Source: Microbacteriaceae bacterium
GTDB lineage: Bacteria; Actinomycetota; Actinomycetes; Actinomycetales; Microbacteriaceae
DNA: 64,000 nt
Direction of reading: 5' to 3'
NCBI GenBank assembly: GCA_025464995.1
Contig: JAODMO010000055.1
Coordinates: forward strand, 1 to 64,000
Shown here: in pieces, positions 56,043 to 64,000 of the stretch
Layout of the letters: every line of letters begins with the position of its first letter
Numbering within the stretch: the first letter of the stretch is position 1
Position numbers and translations under genes: made by a program
The notes under the pieces: model-generated
The model's database searches: none
Seen by the model: the letters and a program-made list of their open reading frames with translations, nothing else
What the model was told of the DNA's origin: nothing

Positions 56043-57269
56043 ATGGCCAAGGCATCAGCAGCGTCGTCGGCAAACCCCGGAGCTTTCGCCGAATCAGGCG
56101 CCGATCTCGAACTCGTGGGCGTCACGAAGAGGTTCCCCGGCTTCACCGCCATCGAGGGACTCGACCTCATCATTCCCGCCGGGTCGTTCTTCGCCCTGCT
56201 CGGTCCGAGCGGATGCGGCAAGACCACGACGCTGCGACTCGTCGCGGGCCTCGAGGAGGCGACAGCGGGCCGCATCCTCATCGGCGGCACGGACGTCACC
56301 ACGATGCGGTCGTACCAGCGCCCTGTCAACACGGTCTTCCAGAGCTACGCCCTGTTCCCGCACATGAGCGTGCTCGACAACGTCGCCTTCGGTCTGCGGC
56401 GCCGCAGGATCACCGACGCCACGAGCCGCGCCCACGAGGCGCTCCGCCTCGTCGAGCTCGACCACCTCGCCCAGCGCAAGCCGCAGCAGCTCTCGGGCGG
56501 CCAGCAGCAGCGCGTCGCCCTCGCCCGCGCCGTCGTCAACCGCCCCGCCCTGCTCCTCCTCGACGAGCCGCTCGGCGCACTCGACCTCAAACTGCGGCGG
56601 CAGATGCAGATCGAGCTCAAGAGCATCCAGCAGGATGTCGGGCTCACCTTCCTCCACGTCACGCACGACCAGGAGGAGGCCATGACCATGGCCGACACCG
56701 TCGCGGTGATGAACAAGGGCCGAATCGAGCAGATGGGCGCGCCCGAAGAGCTCTACGAACTGCCGCGCACGTCGTTCGTCGCCAACTTCCTCGGCCAGTC
56801 GAACCTGTTCACCGGCTCCGTCGTCTCGACCGGGTCGACCTCGATCGTCGTGGACGTCGGCGGGCGCCGCATCGAGATCCCGCGCGAGCGAGCGCAGCGT
56901 CACGCTGGAGAGGTCACGATCGGGGTGCGGCCCGAGAAGCTCATGCTGCACACGACGGCCCCCGACCCCCACTCGACCATCAACGTCGTCGGGCCCGGCA
57001 GGGTCACGGATGTCTCGTTCAGCGGCGTCAGCACGCAGTACCAGGTCGCGGTTCCCGGACTCGGGTCGCTCGTGGTGTTCGCGCAGAACATGGTCTTCGG
57101 CCCCGTCGTCTCATCGGGGGCCGAGGTCTGGCTCACCTGGAGCACCGACCACGGCTTCGGGCTCGCCGATGATCCCGCCGACTCCCCGCGATTCGCGTCG
57201 GACACCGACACGCACACCCTCGCCGTCCAGCGACGCGAGTCGCTCGAGGCGGAGTTGGAAGAGGCCTAG
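56043..57269 (+). CDS. potA: Polyamine ABC transporter ATP-binding protein
   Basis: 408 residues. Walker A LLGPSGCGKTTTLR, Q-loop NTVFQSYALFPHMSV, signature QLSGGQQQRVALAR, Walker B LLLLDEPLGALDLKLR and H-loop HVTHDQEEAMTMAD. A C-terminal TOBE domain (about 290-390) is typical of PotA. It powers uptake by the neighbouring permeases. ATG with TTAGGAG upstream. Substrate assignment rests on the PotD-like partner and gene order. Confidence 0.9.
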   Translation: MAKASAASSANPGAFAESGADLELVGVTKRFPGFTAIEGLDLIIPAGSFFALLGPSGCGKTTTLRLVAGLEEATAGRILIGGTDVTTMRSYQRPVNTVFQSYALFPHMSVLDNVAFGLRRRRITDATSRAHEALRLVELDHLAQRKPQQLSGGQQQRVALARAVVNRPALLLLDEPLGALDLKLRRQMQIELKSIQQDVGLTFLHVTHDQEEAMTMADTVAVMNKGRIEQMGAPEELYELPRTSFVANFLGQSNLFTGSVVSTGSTSIVVDVGGRRIEIPRERAQRHAGEVTIGVRPEKLMLHTTAPDPHSTINVVGPGRVTDVSFSGVSTQYQVAVPGLGSLVVFAQNMVFGPVVSSGAEVWLTWSTDHGFGLADDPADSPRFASDTDTHTLAVQRRESLEAELEEA

Positions 57270-57272
57270 GGG

Positions 57273-58205
57273 ATGGCGTTCGGAGCATTCGGCGCCACTG
57301 CCACGGCCGCCGGCGCGGCCGGTCCGGTCGAGCCCACGGTCCGGCGGCGCAGCAGGGTCGCGGTGCTGCTCCTGCTTCCCGGCATCCTGTATCTCGCCCT
57401 GTTCTTCCTCGCCCCCCTCCTTTCACTCGTGATGACGTCGTTTCAGGCACCCCGCGAGTTCGGCGACATCGGCCAGTACGACCCCGCCTTCAAGTGGGAG
57501 AACTACAGCGCGGTGCTCGACACGTACGGCCCGCACATCCTCCGCTCGTTCGTGTATGCGGCGGTCGCGACGGCCGCCGCCCTGCTCTTCAGCTTCCCGC
57601 TCGCCTACTTCATCGGAGTCACCCTTCGGCGTTTCCCCCTCGTGCAGGCGCTCGCGCTCACCCTCGTGATCGCGCCGTTCTTCATCAGCTTCCTGCTGCG
57701 CACGCTCGCGTGGAAGCAGTTGCTCTCCGACGAGAGCTGGTTCGTCTCGGCGCTGCACGGGATGCAGCTGCTGCCCCCGGGCGAACACGTCACCGGCACC
57801 GCCTTCTCCGTCGTCTTCGGGCTCACCTACAACTTCATCCCGTTCATGACGCTGCCGATCTACACGTCGCTCGAACGACTCGACCTGCGCTACGTCGAGG
57901 CCGGGGGAGACCTGTACTCGAGCCCGGCGTCGACGTTCTTCCGCATCACGGTGCCGCTCGCCGCGCCCGGGATCATCTCCGGGGCACTGCTCACCTTCAT
58001 CCCCGCGGCGGGCGACTACATCAATGCGAGCCGCGACTTCCTCGGCAGCACCGAGACTGCCATGATCGGCAACGTCATCGAGGCGAACTTCCTCGTGCTG
58101 CAGAACTACCCGGCGGCGGCCGCGCTCTCGCTCGTCCTCATGATCGCGATCCTGATCCCGGTCAGCGTCTACGTCATGCGCAGTGGAACGGACGACCTGC
58201 TGTGA
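57273..58205 (+). CDS. Polyamine ABC transporter permease (PotB-like)
   Basis: 310 residues with six predicted membrane segments, the first at about 30-52. The ATPase-contacting EAA loop is visible (VEAGGDLYSSPASTFFRITV). Starts three bases after potA, and its stop overlaps the second permease's GTG (GTGA), so the two permeases are made in step and probably pair as a heterodimer. Confidence 0.9.
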   Translation: MAFGAFGATATAAGAAGPVEPTVRRRSRVAVLLLLPGILYLALFFLAPLLSLVMTSFQAPREFGDIGQYDPAFKWENYSAVLDTYGPHILRSFVYAAVATAAALLFSFPLAYFIGVTLRRFPLVQALALTLVIAPFFISFLLRTLAWKQLLSDESWFVSALHGMQLLPPGEHVTGTAFSVVFGLTYNFIPFMTLPIYTSLERLDLRYVEAGGDLYSSPASTFFRITVPLAAPGIISGALLTFIPAAGDYINASRDFLGSTETAMIGNVIEANFLVLQNYPAAAALSLVLMIAILIPVSVYVMRSGTDDLL

Positions 58206-59011
58206 CGACCTTCTCGCACTGGTTCGGGCGCTATGCCATCTGGATCTACTCCTCGCTCGCGCTCGTCTTCCTGCTCGTCCCGATCGCGTACACGATCGTC
58301 TTCTCGTTCAACGACTCGCGCCGGTCGAACATCGTCTGGCGGGGGTTCACCCTCGACAACTGGTCGCAGGTCTGCGCGTCGCAGGGAGTCTGCCAGGCGT
58401 TCGCGAACAGCCTGGTCGTCGGGGTCGTAGCGACGGTGCTCGCGACCGTGCTGGGCACGATGATCGCCATCGCGCTCGTTCGCTTCCGGTTCCCGTTCCG
58501 CAACTCCACGACCCTGTTGCTGTTCCTGCCGATGGCGACGCCGGAGGTCGTGCTCGGCGCGGGGCTCGCCGCAGAATTCCTTACCGCCGGGGTGCAGAAG
58601 GGCATCGTCACCGTCATCCTGGCGCACACCATGTTCTGCATCAGCTTCGTCGTGGTGACGGTGCGGGCGAGGGTGGCGAGCCTTGACCCGGCGCTCGAGG
58701 AGGCCGGGCGCGACCTCTACGCCTCGCCGGCGCAGGTGTTCGCGCGAATCACCTTCCCCCTGCTGCTGCCCGGCATCATCGCGGCCGCGCTGCTGAGCTT
58801 CGCGTTGAGCTTCGACGACTTCATCATCACCAACTTCAACTCGGGCGCGTTCGTGACGTTCCCGAAGTACGTCTACACGGCCGCGGCGCGCGGCATTCCT
58901 GCCGAGGCCAACGTCATCGCATCCGCGGTGTTCATCATCGCGCTCGTCGTCGTCGTCGCGTCGCAGCTGTCGGCCGCTGCGCGGCGGAAGCGGCTCGCGC
59001 GCGAAGACTGA
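58202..59011 (+). CDS. Polyamine ABC transporter permease (PotC-like)
   Basis: 269 residues, six predicted membrane segments. Family features: IAYTIVFSFNDSRRSNIVWRG near the N-terminus and the EAA loop LEEAGRDLYASPAQVFARI. GTG 58202 overlaps the preceding stop. Ends 6 bases before the converging GABA aminotransferase gene. Confidence 0.9.
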   Translation: MTTFSHWFGRYAIWIYSSLALVFLLVPIAYTIVFSFNDSRRSNIVWRGFTLDNWSQVCASQGVCQAFANSLVVGVVATVLATVLGTMIAIALVRFRFPFRNSTTLLLFLPMATPEVVLGAGLAAEFLTAGVQKGIVTVILAHTMFCISFVVVTVRARVASLDPALEEAGRDLYASPAQVFARITFPLLLPGIIAAALLSFALSFDDFIITNFNSGAFVTFPKYVYTAAARGIPAEANVIASAVFIIALVVVVASQLSAAARRKRLARED

Positions 59012-59017
59012 CCGCGG

Positions 59018-60382
59018 CTACAGCGCCGCGAAGCCGTCCGCGATGACGCCGAGCGCGTCGAGCAGCAGGTCATCGCCGAGCGCGAGGCTCGGCAGGAACC
59101 GCAGTACGTTGCCGTAGGTTCCCGCCGTGAGCAGGAGCACCCCGCGCTGCGCCGCATAGTCGGCGAGGAACTTCACGGCGTCGGCGTTGGGTTCCTTCGT
59201 GCCCGGCAGCACGAGCTCGATAGCCACCATGGCGCCGATGCCGCGCACATCGCCGATGATCGGGTAGAGCTGCTGCAGGTCGAGCAGCGCCTTCGTGAGG
59301 GTGGCGCCGATGCGCGCGCCCTCGGCGAGCAGGTCGTTCGCCTCGATCTGCTCGAAGACGGCGATCGCGGCGGCTGCCGAGACGGGGTTGCCGCCGAAGG
59401 TGCCGCCGAGCCCGCCGGGCTGCGCCGAGTCCATGATCTCCGCGCGGCCCGTCACCGCGGCGAGCGGCAGTCCGCCGGCGATGCCCTTCGCGGAGAGGAT
59501 CATGTCGGGCACGAGGCCGAAGTGCTCGCTCGCCCAGTACTTGCCGGTGCGCGCCATCCCGCTCTGAATCTCGTCGGCGATGAAGACGATGCCGTTCGCC
59601 GTGCACCACTCCTGGAGGGCGGTGAGGTAGCCGTCGGCCGGCACCATGAAGCCGCCCTCGCCCTGGATCGGCTCGACGACGAGGCACGCGAGGTCGGTTG
59701 CGCCCACCGTCTTCTCGAGGTACGAGGTGGTCTGTCGTGCGGCGTCCGTGCCGCTGAGGCCGTCGTGGTACGGGTAGGAATTGGGCGCGCGGTACACGTC
59801 GCCGGCGAACGGACCGAAGCCCGTGCTGTACGGGGAGGCCTTGAAGTTCATCGCCATTGTGAGGTTCGTGCGCCCATGGTACGCGTGCTCCAGCACCGCG
59901 ATGCCGTTGCGCCCCGTGTGCTTACGGGCGATCTTCACGCCGTTCTCGACAGCCTCGGCACCCGAGTTCACGAGCACGCTCTTCTTGGCGTGGTCGCCGG
60001 GGGTGTGCTCGGCGAGCAGCTCGGCGACGCGCACGTAGCTCTCGTACGGCGTGATGGTGAAGAGGGTGTGCGTCACGTTGTGCAACTGCGCGGCGGCGGC
60101 CTCGACGACGGCCTGGTTGGTGTGGCCGATCGTCGTCACCCCGATGCCCGCTCCGAGGTCGATGAACTGGTTGCCGTCGACATCCACGAGGATCGCGCCG
60201 TGGGCCCGATCGATGTAGACCGGGAGCGCGGAGGAGACGCCCGGGGGCACGACGGCGAGGCGACGCTCGTGCAGCGCGCGCGACTTCGGACCGGGAACGG
60301 CCGTGACGATGCGTCGCTCCTGGTCGATCGGAGCGGCGGTCGAAACGGACGGGGTCGCGGATGCAGCAAGCAAGTCAGTCAT
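59018..60382 (-). CDS. gabT: 4-aminobutyrate aminotransferase
   Basis: 454 residues, class III PLP aminotransferase that moves the GABA amino group to 2-oxoglutarate, giving succinate semialdehyde. PLP Asp in VFIADEIQSGMARTG, Schiff-base Lys in ILSAKGIAGGLPLAAV, GTFGGNPVSAAAA, and AGIGVTTIGHTNQAVVE near the N-terminus. ATG 60382 chosen; an in-frame ATG 60427 lies beyond the likely promoter (TAAACT on the minus strand, about 60398-60393). It completes the GABA route begun at 33-37 kb, but no succinate-semialdehyde dehydrogenase is seen nearby. Confidence 0.9.
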   Translation of the reverse strand: MTDLLAASATPSVSTAAPIDQERRIVTAVPGPKSRALHERRLAVVPPGVSSALPVYIDRAHGAILVDVDGNQFIDLGAGIGVTTIGHTNQAVVEAAAAQLHNVTHTLFTITPYESYVRVAELLAEHTPGDHAKKSVLVNSGAEAVENGVKIARKHTGRNGIAVLEHAYHGRTNLTMAMNFKASPYSTGFGPFAGDVYRAPNSYPYHDGLSGTDAARQTTSYLEKTVGATDLACLVVEPIQGEGGFMVPADGYLTALQEWCTANGIVFIADEIQSGMARTGKYWASEHFGLVPDMILSAKGIAGGLPLAAVTGRAEIMDSAQPGGLGGTFGGNPVSAAAAIAVFEQIEANDLLAEGARIGATLTKALLDLQQLYPIIGDVRGIGAMVAIELVLPGTKEPNADAVKFLADYAAQRGVLLLTAGTYGNVLRFLPSLALGDDLLLDALGVIADGFAAL

Positions 60383-60443
60383 GATGGACTCGAGTTTACT
60401 CTCCGGGCCCTCTCCGGCCGGGAGCACACGAGAGGAAGAGACG

Positions 60444-60917
60444 ATGAATCTCGAGCACCACTATGCCGCGAACATCGAGTGGGCCGGCAACCGCGGAACC
60501 GGCACGACCGACTACAAGTCGTACGGCCGTGAGACGGTCATCACCGCGGCAGGCAAGCACTCGATCGACGGCTCGAGCGACCGCGTCTTCCACGGAAACG
60601 CCGACCGCTGGAACCCCGAGGAGCTCCTTCTCGCCGCGCTCGCCGAGTGCCACCTCCTCAGCTACCTCCACGTCGCCGCGACCAATGGGATCGTCGTCAC
60701 CGGATACACGGATTCCGCGACCGGAACGATGGTGCAGACGGCCGACGGCGGCGGACACTTCACCTCGGTCACGCTGCGGCCGCGCGTCGTCATCTCGGGG
60801 GGCGACGCTGCTCGGGCGCTCGAGCTGCACCGGGAGGCGAGCACGCGGTGCTTCATCGCGGCCTCCGTCAACTTCCCCGTGCTGCACGAGCCCGAGGTCG
60901 TGCTGGTCACCGCCTGA
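60444..60917 (+). CDS. OsmC-family peroxiredoxin-like protein
   Basis: 157 residues. Two conserved Cys: one in AALAECHLLSYLHVAA (about residue 60) and one in ASTRCFIAASVNFPV (about 128), plus NPEELLLAALAE. These fit the OsmC/Ohr superfamily of thiol peroxidases for organic hydroperoxides; its own subgroup (OsmC-like YhfA or Ohr) is not settled. ATG 60444 with GAGAGGAAGAG upstream. Divergent from gabT with a 61-base shared promoter region. Confidence 0.87.
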   Translation: MNLEHHYAANIEWAGNRGTGTTDYKSYGRETVITAAGKHSIDGSSDRVFHGNADRWNPEELLLAALAECHLLSYLHVAATNGIVVTGYTDSATGTMVQTADGGGHFTSVTLRPRVVISGGDAARALELHREASTRCFIAASVNFPVLHEPEVVLVTA

Positions 60918-60964
60918 ACGGCCCCGACCGCCCCTTCGTGCGCAACCACCCCGTCGCACTGTGA

Positions 60965-60970
60965 CACGAT
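60965..60970 (+). promoter_or_regulatory. Possible -10 CACGAT before the DUF2330 gene
   Basis: CACGAT ends 6 bases before the ATG at 60977. Geometry fits a leaderless transcript, but the sequence is a weak match. Confidence 0.25.
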
Positions 60971-60976
60971 GGGCGA

Positions 60977-61987
60977 ATGAGGCGTTGGTGGGCAGGTGCA
61001 CTCGCGGGTCTCGTTTTGGCGGCGACCGCCGTGGCCGGCCCGGCCTACGCCTGTGGCTGCGGGGCAGTCGTGGCGACCGCCGGAACGACGGCGGGGACGA
61101 CGCAGGGGGCCGCCGCGGAGAGCGCCATCATCAGGGCAGCCGACGGCGTGCAGACGATCGACCTGTCGCTCGGCTTCGATGCCGCCGTGCCGAGCGCCGG
61201 CCTCGTGGTGCCGACGCCCTCGCCTGCGACCGTCTCTGCGGGCGACCCGGCGCTCTTCGACGCGCTCGCTGCGCAGACGAATCCGACCCCGCGCTTCGTC
61301 GACGACTGGTGGGGTGTCGTCGAGCCGGTTGCGGACGGCGAACCCGAGGTGCTGTCGCGCGTGCGGATCGGCGACGTCGAGGCGACGACGCTCGCGGCAT
61401 CCGACTCCGCCGGTCTCGGCGGATGGCTCGCCACGAACGGTTACGAGATCTCTCCCGAGGCCTCTGCCGTCATTGCGGAGTACGTCGCGAAACGCTGGTA
61501 TTTCGTCGCCGTCAAGCTCGCGAACGACTCGAGCCTCGACGGCACGCTCGAGCCCATCCGGATCGCGTTTCCCACGAGCGCGCTCGTCTACCCCGTCGGC
61601 ATGGCGAAGGCGATAGCGGGCGAGCAGGCGATGCGCCTGTCGGTGTTCGGCGAACACCGCATGGACGTGGTCCGGGCCGATTCGGGTGACGCACTGAATG
61701 CGGCCGTGCGCACGGTCTGGGCCGGCCCCGTCACGAATGCCGCGCTCGCGCCGCTCGGCCCCTATCTCACCGTGACCGACGTGCGCTTCGAGCAGCCCGC
61801 CGCGCAGATCTCGAGCGACATCGGGTTCGCCGCCGCGTCCAACGACGATCCGGTTCAGCCGTCGCACGTGGTGGTTCGCCCCATCGAACTCCTCGGCTTC
61901 CCCCTCGGATCGTTGCTCGTAGTCTGGGGGGCCCTCGGGCTGCTCTGCGCCCTCGGCGCCGCGATCGCCCGCAGCCGCCTCCGCTGA
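60977..61987 (+). CDS. DUF2330-type exported membrane protein
   Basis: 336 residues. N-terminal signal peptide (about 1-26) is followed at once by the Cys-rich ACGCGAVV typical of DUF2330. A large outside domain contains a paired Trp motif (VDDWWGVVEPV), and there is a C-terminal membrane segment (about 305-330) with a short basic tail. Function of the family is unknown. Stands alone by spacing. Confidence 0.75.
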   Translation: MRRWWAGALAGLVLAATAVAGPAYACGCGAVVATAGTTAGTTQGAAAESAIIRAADGVQTIDLSLGFDAAVPSAGLVVPTPSPATVSAGDPALFDALAAQTNPTPRFVDDWWGVVEPVADGEPEVLSRVRIGDVEATTLAASDSAGLGGWLATNGYEISPEASAVIAEYVAKRWYFVAVKLANDSSLDGTLEPIRIAFPTSALVYPVGMAKAIAGEQAMRLSVFGEHRMDVVRADSGDALNAAVRTVWAGPVTNAALAPLGPYLTVTDVRFEQPAAQISSDIGFAAASNDDPVQPSHVVVRPIELLGFPLGSLLVVWGALGLLCALGAAIARSRLR

Positions 61988-62094
61988 CGCGCGCCGACGG
62001 CGCCACTCGGGGCTTGACACCGCCCGCACAGCTTTGGTGAGCGAGAATGGTTGCTGCTCCTCGTACGGGGGACTCACAAGAGAAGGGTGCGGAA

Positions 62095-63069
62095 TTGCGC
62101 ACAGCACTGTCACTCGTCGTCGTCCTCGGTCTCGTCGGGTCGCTCGCGGCCTGCTCCAGCGCGGCGAGCGAGTCGAGCTCCGAATGCACGCCGACCAAGG
62201 CGGGATCGGCCTCGAAGAGCGTCAAGGTCACCGGCGACTTCGGCTCAAAGCCCACGGTGAAGATCGACGATCCACTCACCGCGAAGACCACCCAGCGCTC
62301 CGTCGTCATCGTCGGTGACGGCACCCTCGCCAAGTCGGGCTACGACATAACCGCCGAGTTCTCCGTCTACAACGGCAGCACCGGCAAGCTCATCGACGCC
62401 ACCGACTACGCCAAGGCGCCCGTCGCGTGGACGCTCGACAAGAACCTCATCGCCGGATTCACGAAGACGCTCGAGTGCGCCACCGAGGGAAGCCGCGTCG
62501 TCGGTGTCATCGCGCCGAAAGACGGCATCGCCGCGGAGGGACTCGAGTCGCTCGGTCTCACCGCCGACGACTCCCTCGTCGTCGTCGCCGACCTGGTGAC
62601 GGCCGAGAAGCCGGCCAAGGTCGCGCCCGCGCTGCCCAAGGCCGACGGTGTGGACCAGCCGCTTCCCGAGGGCTTCCCGAAGGTCGGCGTCTCCCTCGCC
62701 GAGGACGGCACCCCGACGCTGACCCTACCCGACACCCCGGCCCCGACCGAGCTGCAGATCGCCGTGCTGAAGAAGGGTGACGGCGCGAAGGTGGGCACCG
62801 CCGCCGACGTGGTGGTGCACTACACCGGCATGAAGTGGTCGGACAAGACGGTCTTCGACGACAGCTGGTCGCGCGGCGAGCCCGCTCCGTTCAACACCTC
62901 TGGCGTCATCCCCGGTTTCACCCAGGCGCTCGAGGGCCAGACCGTCGGCTCCCAGGTGCTCGTCGTGATCCCGCCGGCACTCGCCTACGGCACGGCCGCC
63001 GAGGGCAGCACGCACGAGCTTGCCGACCAGACGCTCGTCTTCATCGTCGACATTCTGGGCCTCGGCTAG
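62095..63069 (+). CDS. FKBP-type peptidyl-prolyl isomerase lipoprotein
   Basis: The TTG at 62095 with AAGGG 7 bases upstream gives a short lipoprotein signal ([19 protein letters not shown], Cys20). The ATG 48 bases upstream would add a charged 16-residue leader that spoils the signal, so TTG is preferred. The mature protein has two FKBP-like halves: an N-terminal one (about 40-165) that looks degenerate, and a C-terminal one with [40 protein letters not shown] and PPALAYG, which carries the usual active-site residues. It likely helps folding of exported proteins on the outer membrane face. Confidence 0.88.
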   Translation: MRTALSLVVVLGLVGSLAACSSAASESSSECTPTKAGSASKSVKVTGDFGSKPTVKIDDPLTAKTTQRSVVIVGDGTLAKSGYDITAEFSVYNGSTGKLIDATDYAKAPVAWTLDKNLIAGFTKTLECATEGSRVVGVIAPKDGIAAEGLESLGLTADDSLVVVADLVTAEKPAKVAPALPKADGVDQPLPEGFPKVGVSLAEDGTPTLTLPDTPAPTELQIAVLKKGDGAKVGTAADVVVHYTGMKWSDKTVFDDSWSRGEPAPFNTSGVIPGFTQALEGQTVGSQVLVVIPPALAYGTAAEGSTHELADQTLVFIVDILGLG

Positions 63070-63097
63070 CACGTCGTCGCCCGACGGACCCCGGGAC

Positions 63098-63103
63098 TAG
63101 GTT
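63098..63103 (+). promoter_or_regulatory. -10 box TAGGTT before dxr
   Basis: TAGGTT ends 7 bases before the dxr ATG, again suggesting a leaderless mRNA. Confidence 0.45.
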
Positions 63104-63110
63104 GGACGGT

Positions 63111-64000
63111 ATGCGTCGAGTCATAGTTTTGGGGTCCACCGGTTCGATCGGGGTGCAGGCCCTCGAGGTCATCGCCGAGAATCCCGAGCAGTTCCAGCTC
63201 GTCGGTCTCGGAGCCGGCAGCAACGGCGAGAAGCTCGCGGAGCAGGCGCGCGCCTTCGGTGTCGAGCACACCTCCCTCGGGGCGGATGCCGCGTGTGATC
63301 TCGTGCGCGGAGTGCCGGCCGACGTCGTACTCAACGGAATCACCGGCTCCGTGGGCCTCGGCCCCACCCTCGCCGCGCTCGAGACCGGTGCGACCCTTGC
63401 GCTCGCCAACAAGGAGTCGCTTATCGTCGGCGGCAGCCTCGTCAAGGAGCTCGCGGCGCCCGGACAACTCGTGCCCGTCGACTCCGAGCACTCGGCGATC
63501 GCCCAAGCGCTGCGGTCGGGCACCGCGGCCGAGGTGCGTCGGCTGGTCGTCACCGCGTCCGGCGGGCCGTTCCGCGGCCGATCGCGCGAGTCGCTCGCCG
63601 AGGTGACGCCCCGCGAGGCCCTCGCGCATCCGACCTGGGACATGGGTCTCGTCATCACCACGAACTCCGCGACCCTCGTCAACAAGGGGCTCGAGGTGAT
63701 CGAGGCGCACCTGCTGTTCGACGTGCCGTACGACGCCATCGAGGTCACCGTGCACCCGCAGTCGATCGTGCACTCCATGGTCGAGTTCATCGACGGTTCG
63801 ACGATCGCGCAGGCCAGCCCGCCGAACATGAAGCTGCCCATCTCGCTCGGCCTCGACTGGCCGCGTCGCATCGCGGGCGCGGGGGCTCCTCTCGATTGGA
63901 CCACGGCGAGCACCTGGACGTTCGAGCCCCTCGACGACGAGGTCTTCCCCGCCGTGGAGCTCGCGAAGACCGTCGGGCGCCTCGGGGCCACCTTCCCGGC
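63111..64000 (+). CDS. dxr: 1-Deoxy-D-xylulose 5-phosphate reductoisomerase (5' part; runs off the window)
   Basis: Second enzyme of the MEP isoprenoid pathway, converting DXP to MEP with NADPH. The first 296 codons are present. NADPH-binding [17 protein letters not shown] at the N-terminus, [13 protein letters not shown], the metal-binding [45 protein letters not shown] and [12 protein letters not shown]. All expected active-site residues seen so far are intact. The C-terminal domain lies outside the window. Confidence 0.94.
   Translation, partial: MRRVIVLGSTGSIGVQALEVIAENPEQFQLVGLGAGSNGEKLAEQARAFGVEHTSLGADAACDLVRGVPADVVLNGITGSVGLGPTLAALETGATLALANKESLIVGGSLVKELAAPGQLVPVDSEHSAIAQALRSGTAAEVRRLVVTASGGPFRGRSRESLAEVTPREALAHPTWDMGLVITTNSATLVNKGLEVIEAHLLFDVPYDAIEVTVHPQSIVHSMVEFIDGSTIAQASPPNMKLPISLGLDWPRRIAGAGAPLDWTTASTWTFEPLDDEVFPAVELAKTVGRLGATFP

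Overview
This is a gene-dense, GC-rich bacterial chromosome segment, almost certainly from an actinobacterium of the family Microbacteriaceae (a Leifsonia-like relative; the genus cannot be fixed by eye). The evidence is the gene order argS-lysA-hom-thrC-thrB-rho-prfA-prmC-tsaC-wecA-atpI-atpBEFHAGDC, frequent GTG starts, start/stop overlaps of the ATGA and GTGA type, and many -10 boxes (TANNNT) placed 6-8 bases before a start codon, as expected for leaderless mRNAs. No rRNA, CRISPR array, insertion sequence or phage gene was seen. One tRNA-Arg(CCG) lies at the left end and dxr runs off the right end.

Layout. 0-5.7 kb: tRNA-Arg, pdxH, a transglutaminase-like enzyme, a lipoprotein, argS and two DUF2993 membrane-anchored proteins. 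5.7-10.6 kb: lysine/threonine genes lysA, hom, thrC, thrB. 10.7-18.2 kb: rho (with a long Q/N/R/G-rich N-terminal region), prfA, prmC, a HAD hydrolase on the other strand, tsaC, wecA and an atpI-like gene. 18.3-25.2 kb: the F1Fo ATP synthase operon, in which atpA carries two in-frame stop codons (UAA and UAG) 42 bases apart. 25.2-32.4 kb: small housekeeping and repair genes (P-loop kinase-like, yaaA, tag, ogt, aldo/keto reductase, DUF4192, a membrane-anchored HExxH protein, Nudix).

32.4-37.1 kb and 54.6-60.4 kb form two halves of a polyamine/GABA utilisation set: a decayed FAD oxidase, a putrescine-type aminotransferase, an Lrp-type regulator and an aminoaldehyde dehydrogenase on the left; a spermidine/putrescine ABC importer (potDABC-like) and a GABA aminotransferase on the right. 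Together they would import polyamines and convert putrescine to GABA and then succinate semialdehyde.

Between the halves (37.1-54.6 kb) sits the most intriguing locus: FHA protein, PP2C phosphatase, membrane Ser/Thr kinase, a 1,955-residue Ig/FN3 surface protein, MoxR ATPase, DUF58 protein, a transglutaminase-fold membrane protein lacking its catalytic Cys and His, a zinc-ribbon/FHA protein and an FtsK/EccC-like motor ATPase. Tight coupling suggests one phospho-regulated cell-surface or secretion system. No WXG100 substrate, EccB, EccD or mycosin gene is present. The right end carries osmC-like, DUF2330, FKBP lipoprotein and dxr genes.
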